This document shows positions 5,866 through 8,043 of a stretch of 8,043 bases of DNA, in pieces. The notes below the pieces were generated by a model. It worked only from the letters and a program-made list of their open reading frames with translations. It made no database searches and was not told the DNA's origin. The stretch's first letter is position 1. Every line of letters begins with the position of its first letter. The stretch lies in contig JACQED010000612.1 of NCBI GenBank assembly GCA_016200785.1, positions 1 through 8,043 of the forward strand, written 5' to 3'. The DNA comes from Chloroflexota bacterium (GTDB lineage Bacteria > Chloroflexota > Anaerolineae > Anaerolineales > JACQED01). Both the position numbers and the translations under genes were made by a program.

Positions 5866-6962
5866 TGAAAGTTCTTTCCATCTTCGGCACCCGCCCCGAA
5901 GCGGTCAAAATGGCTCCGGTCGTCGCGGAGTTGCGAAAGCACCCGACCGTCGAGTCGCGCGTGCTGGTGACGGCCCAGCACCGCGATATGCTCGATCAGG
6001 TGCTGGACCTCTTCGACATTCGGCCCGATCACGATCTCAACATCATGCAGGCAGATCAATCGCCGACCGAAGTGGCGGCGGAAGTCTTGCTGAGGCTCCA
6101 GCCGGTTCTGAGAGACGAGAGGCCGGATTGGGTGTTGGTGCAGGGCGACACGACGACGGCGATGGCCGCCGCCCTCGGCGCGTTCTACGAGCGAGTGAAA
6201 GTCGGCCATGTCGAGGCCGGGTTGAGAACCCACGACCGGCAGAATCCCTTTCCCGAAGAAGTCAATCGCGTGTTGGCCGATCAACTCGCCGACCTGTGTT
6301 TCGCGCCGACCGAAACCGCGCGTCGAGCGCTCTTGAAAGAGAATGTGCCGGCCGAGAGAATTCACGTCACCGGCAACACGGTGATCGATGCGTTGAGGAC
6401 GATCGTCGCTCGCGCGCCGGAGCACGCCAACGGGCGGCGGGCGCTCGTCCCGCCCGGCAAGCGGCTGGTGCTCGTCACCGCTCATCGGCGCGAGAATTTC
6501 GGCGAGCCGCTCGCCAATATCTGCGCGGCGTTGAGGGAGATTGCCGCGCGGCCCGATGTGTATCTGATCTATCCGGTCCATCCCAACCCGAACGTGCGCG
6601 GCCCGGTCTATGCCGCGCTCGACGGTCTGCCGAACGTCTCCCTGCTTCCGCCGCTCGATTATCTTGAATTCGCGTCGCTGATGAGCCGGGCGCACCTCAT
6701 CCTGACCGACTCGGGCGGCATTCAAGAGGAAGCGCCGGGGTTGGGTGTGCCTGTGCTGGTGATGCGTGCCGTTACGGAAAGGCCGGAGGCAGTGGAGGCC
6801 GGAACCGCGCGCCTCGTCGGAACCGCGTCGCGCACGATTGTCGCCGAAGCCTCGCGCCTGCTCGACGACCCGGCGGCGCACGCGGCGATGGCCCGCGCGG
6901 TTAACCCTTTCGGCGACGGGCGCGCGGCGGAGCGGATTGTTTCGATTCTGCTGAAACAGTAA
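5865..6962 (+). CDS. wecB: UDP-N-acetylglucosamine 2-epimerase (non-hydrolysing)
   Basis: A 365-residue cytoplasmic enzyme that converts UDP-GlcNAc to UDP-ManNAc, a precursor of ManNAc- or ManNAcA-containing surface glycans. It has the GT-B-like fold of its family: the N-terminal FGTRPEAVKMAPV (7-19), Asp95 in VQGDTTTAMAAALGAFY, Glu117 in GHVEAGLRT, Glu131 in FPEEVNR, His207 in TAHRRENFG, and DSGGIQEEAPGLGVPVL (282-298). Asp95, Glu117 and Glu131 match the catalytic positions I recall for Escherichia coli WecB. One small oddity is RAVTERPE (301-308), where most members have RDTTERPE. The start is the ATG at 5865, whose A is also the last base of the upstream stop (TGATG); a TTG one codon earlier is in frame but less likely. 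A purine-rich AGGG(N)GGG stretch lies 8-20 bases upstream. No UDP-ManNAc dehydrogenase (wecC) is in the window. Confidence 0.95.
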   Translation: MKVLSIFGTRPEAVKMAPVVAELRKHPTVESRVLVTAQHRDMLDQVLDLFDIRPDHDLNIMQADQSPTEVAAEVLLRLQPVLRDERPDWVLVQGDTTTAMAAALGAFYERVKVGHVEAGLRTHDRQNPFPEEVNRVLADQLADLCFAPTETARRALLKENVPAERIHVTGNTVIDALRTIVARAPEHANGRRALVPPGKRLVLVTAHRRENFGEPLANICAALREIAARPDVYLIYPVHPNPNVRGPVYAALDGLPNVSLLPPLDYLEFASLMSRAHLILTDSGGIQEEAPGLGVPVLVMRAVTERPEAVEAGTARLVGTASRTIVAEASRLLDDPAAHAAMARAVNPFGDGRAAERIVSILLKQ

Positions 6963-6967
6963 AGGAG
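6962..6967 (+). promoter_or_regulatory. Strong ribosome-binding site far from the next start codon
   Basis: AAGGAG directly after the wecB stop is the only good ribosome-binding site before the fucose synthase gene, but it is 78 bases from that gene's ATG (7046). The bases between hold the hairpin of heptad repeats. Either the hairpin brings the two together, a non-ATG start is used, or the site was stranded by a repeat insertion. Confidence 0.5.
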
Positions 6968-6971
6968 TGAG

Positions 6972-7034
6972 GAATTGCGAATTAGGAATTGCGAATCGCT
7001 ATTGCCGCCATTCGCAACTCGCCATTCGCAATTC
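6972..7034. repeat. Hairpin of inverted heptad repeats (GAATTGC units)
   Basis: The left arm, 6972-6999, is four 7-base units of GAATTGC/GAATCGC type. The right arm, 7007-7034, is two 14-base copies, 13 of 14 identical, of the reverse complement (GCCATTCGCAATTC). The arms pair at 23 of 28 positions around a 7-base loop (7000-7006). No T-run follows, so it is not an ordinary terminator. Confidence 0.8.
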
Positions 7035-7045
7035 TCCATTGGCTG

Positions 7046-7990
7046 ATGAACCTTCAAGACAAGCGCATCCTCGTCACCGGCGGCGCGGGATTCCTCGGTG
7101 GATATATTGTCGAGGAGTTGCACCGCGCCGGGGCGAGCGAGATATTCGCCCCGCGCAAGGCTGACTACGACTTGCGGAAGATGTCCGCCGTCGAGCGTCT
7201 CCTGCGCGACTCCACACCGCACGCCATCATTCATGCCGCGGCCGTCGTCGGCGGCATCGGCATCAATCGCGAGAAGCCGGGAGAATTCTTCTACGATAAC
7301 TTGATGATGGGGGCGCAGTTGATGGAAGCGGCGCGGCTGGCCGGCGTGCAGAAGTTCGTCGCCCTCGGCACGGTCTGCGCCTATCCCAAGTTCACGCCGG
7401 TTCCCTTCCGCGAAGACGACCTGTGGAACGGCTACCCCGAAGAGACGAACGCGCCGTACGGCCTCGCGAAGAAAATGCTTTTGGTTCAGGCGCAAGCCTA
7501 TCGCCAGCAGTACGGCTTCAACGCGATTTATCTCCTGCCGGTGAATCTCTACGGCCCGAAGGATAACTTCGACCCGCGCTCGTCGCACGTCATCCCGGCG
7601 CTCATCCGCAAGTGCATCGAGGCGCGTGAGATCGGAGCGGATCACGTCGAAGTGTGGGGGACAGGAAAGGCCTCGCGCGAGTTTCTTTTCGTCCGCGACG
7701 CGGCGCGCGGCATCGCGCTGGCGGCCGAGAAGTACGACGGCCCGGAGCCGGTCAATCTCGGCTCCGGCAAAGAAATCACCATCCGCGATCTGGTGACGCT
7801 GATCGCGCGGCTGACGGAGTTCAAAGGCAAACTCCGCTGGGATGTGTCGAAGCCCGACGGTCAGCCACGGCGCGCGCTGGATACCGAACGGGCGGCGCAG
7901 TGGTTCGGCTTCAGGGCGGAGACCGACTTCGAAACGGGATTGCGCGAGACGATCGATTGGTACGAGGCCGCCCGGCGCAAAGACGAATGA
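7046..7990 (+). CDS. fcl: GDP-L-fucose synthase (GDP-4-keto-6-deoxymannose 3,5-epimerase-4-reductase)
   Basis: A 314-residue cytoplasmic extended short-chain dehydrogenase. It epimerises GDP-4-keto-6-deoxy-D-mannose at C3 and C5, then reduces it with NADPH to GDP-L-fucose for surface glycans. The N-terminal nucleotide-binding motif is TGGAGFLGG (11-19). The catalytic set is Thr109, Cys111 (GTVCAYPK), Tyr138-x3-Lys142 (PYGLAKK) and His181 (SSHVIPALIRK). Cys and His at these places are the marks of the epimerase-reductase that separate it from plain sugar epimerases; Thr replaces the usual Ser. The RREFLFVRD-like segment appears as SREFLFVRDAA (210-220). I chose ATG at 7046 because MNLQDKRILVTGG gives the family's normal length. 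A TTG at 6989 is in frame but would add 19 residues translated from half the hairpin. The partner GDP-mannose 4,6-dehydratase gene is not in the window. The stop overlaps the next start (ATGA). Confidence 0.9.
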   Translation: MNLQDKRILVTGGAGFLGGYIVEELHRAGASEIFAPRKADYDLRKMSAVERLLRDSTPHAIIHAAAVVGGIGINREKPGEFFYDNLMMGAQLMEAARLAGVQKFVALGTVCAYPKFTPVPFREDDLWNGYPEETNAPYGLAKKMLLVQAQAYRQQYGFNAIYLLPVNLYGPKDNFDPRSSHVIPALIRKCIEAREIGADHVEVWGTGKASREFLFVRDAARGIALAAEKYDGPEPVNLGSGKEITIRDLVTLIARLTEFKGKLRWDVSKPDGQPRRALDTERAAQWFGFRAETDFETGLRETIDWYEAARRKDE

Positions 7991-8043
7991 CACGACTTTT
8001 CATCACGGGCGCATTGGGGCACATCGGCTCTCGACTCATCCAC
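7987..8043 (+). CDS. NAD-dependent epimerase/dehydratase, N-terminal fragment, runs off the right edge
   Basis: Only 19 codons are visible. They begin with ATG at 7987, which overlaps the fucose synthase stop (ATGA), so translation is probably coupled. The start MTRLFITGALGHIGSRL holds the GxxGxxG NAD(P)-binding motif of extended short-chain dehydrogenases, so another nucleotide-sugar epimerase, dehydratase or reductase of the same operon is likely. The substrate cannot be told from this fragment. Confidence 0.8.
   Translation, partial: MTRLFITGALGHIGSRLIH

Noticed and set aside
5790..6881. 363-residue minus-strand open frame opposite wecB
   Set aside because: Composition is Arg/His/Gly/Gln-rich with no recognisable motif, and it lies opposite an intact gene with all catalytic residues; it is a GC-rich codon shadow.
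6972..7034. Hairpin as a rho-independent terminator or a CRISPR repeat
   Set aside because: No T-run follows, the operon continues with an overlapping junction further on, and there are no spacers between the units.
6989..7045. TTG start giving a 19-residue extension of the fucose synthase
   Set aside because: The extension is translated hairpin sequence, and the ATG at 7046 gives the family's normal length.
6722..7993. 423-residue minus-strand open frame opposite the fucose synthase gene
   Set aside because: It runs through the hairpin repeat and lies opposite a well-supported gene, with no domain signal of its own.

Overview
This window looks like chromosomal DNA from a free-living, GC-rich bacterium. 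The best guess is a member of the Chloroflexota (Anaerolineae-like). That guess is inference: it rests on the gene types, the high GC, the mixed use of ATG, GTG and TTG starts, and short heptad repeats between genes. No rRNA or other phylogenetic marker is present. Coding density is high, and no stretch of 300 bases lacks a gene. I see no tRNA, rRNA, CRISPR array, insertion sequence or clear intrinsic terminator.

The left half (1-4334) is all on the minus strand. Reading in the direction of transcription from the centre: a sigma70-type promoter (4372-4400) leads into a Phd/YefM-type antitoxin with no toxin beside it. Next comes a 936-residue DinG-family protein that joins a DEDDh exonuclease domain to an XPD-like helicase. 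A new -10 element just past the dinG stop then leads into a tightly spaced pair: an unrecognised 112-residue helical protein and an HNH endonuclease. At the left edge is the N-terminus of a multi-pass membrane protein that resembles GT-C type glycosyltransferases.

The right half (4468-8043) is all on the plus strand and is a sugar/cell-surface polysaccharide operon. A polyprenyl-phosphate sugar-1-phosphate transferase starts glycan assembly on the lipid carrier. WecB-type UDP-GlcNAc 2-epimerase supplies UDP-ManNAc, and GDP-L-fucose synthase supplies GDP-L-fucose. A second NAD-dependent epimerase/dehydratase begins at the right edge. Gene junctions overlap (TGATG and ATGA), except before the fucose synthase gene, where a 63-base hairpin made of 7-base repeats lies between a good ribosome-binding site and the start codon. 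The operon promoter places its -10 box six bases from the first ATG, so the mRNA is probably leaderless.

The most unusual features are: three sets of diverged 7-base repeats at gene boundaries, one of them lying in the coding start of the membrane protein gene; an orphan antitoxin linked to dinG, with a possible 16-codon ORF between them; a DinG that keeps both exonuclease residues and four candidate Fe-S cysteines; and the small protein + HNH endonuclease pair, which has lower GC than its neighbours. I see no clear sign of a wholly new system. The HNH pair and the antitoxin-dinG unit are the best candidates for further checking.
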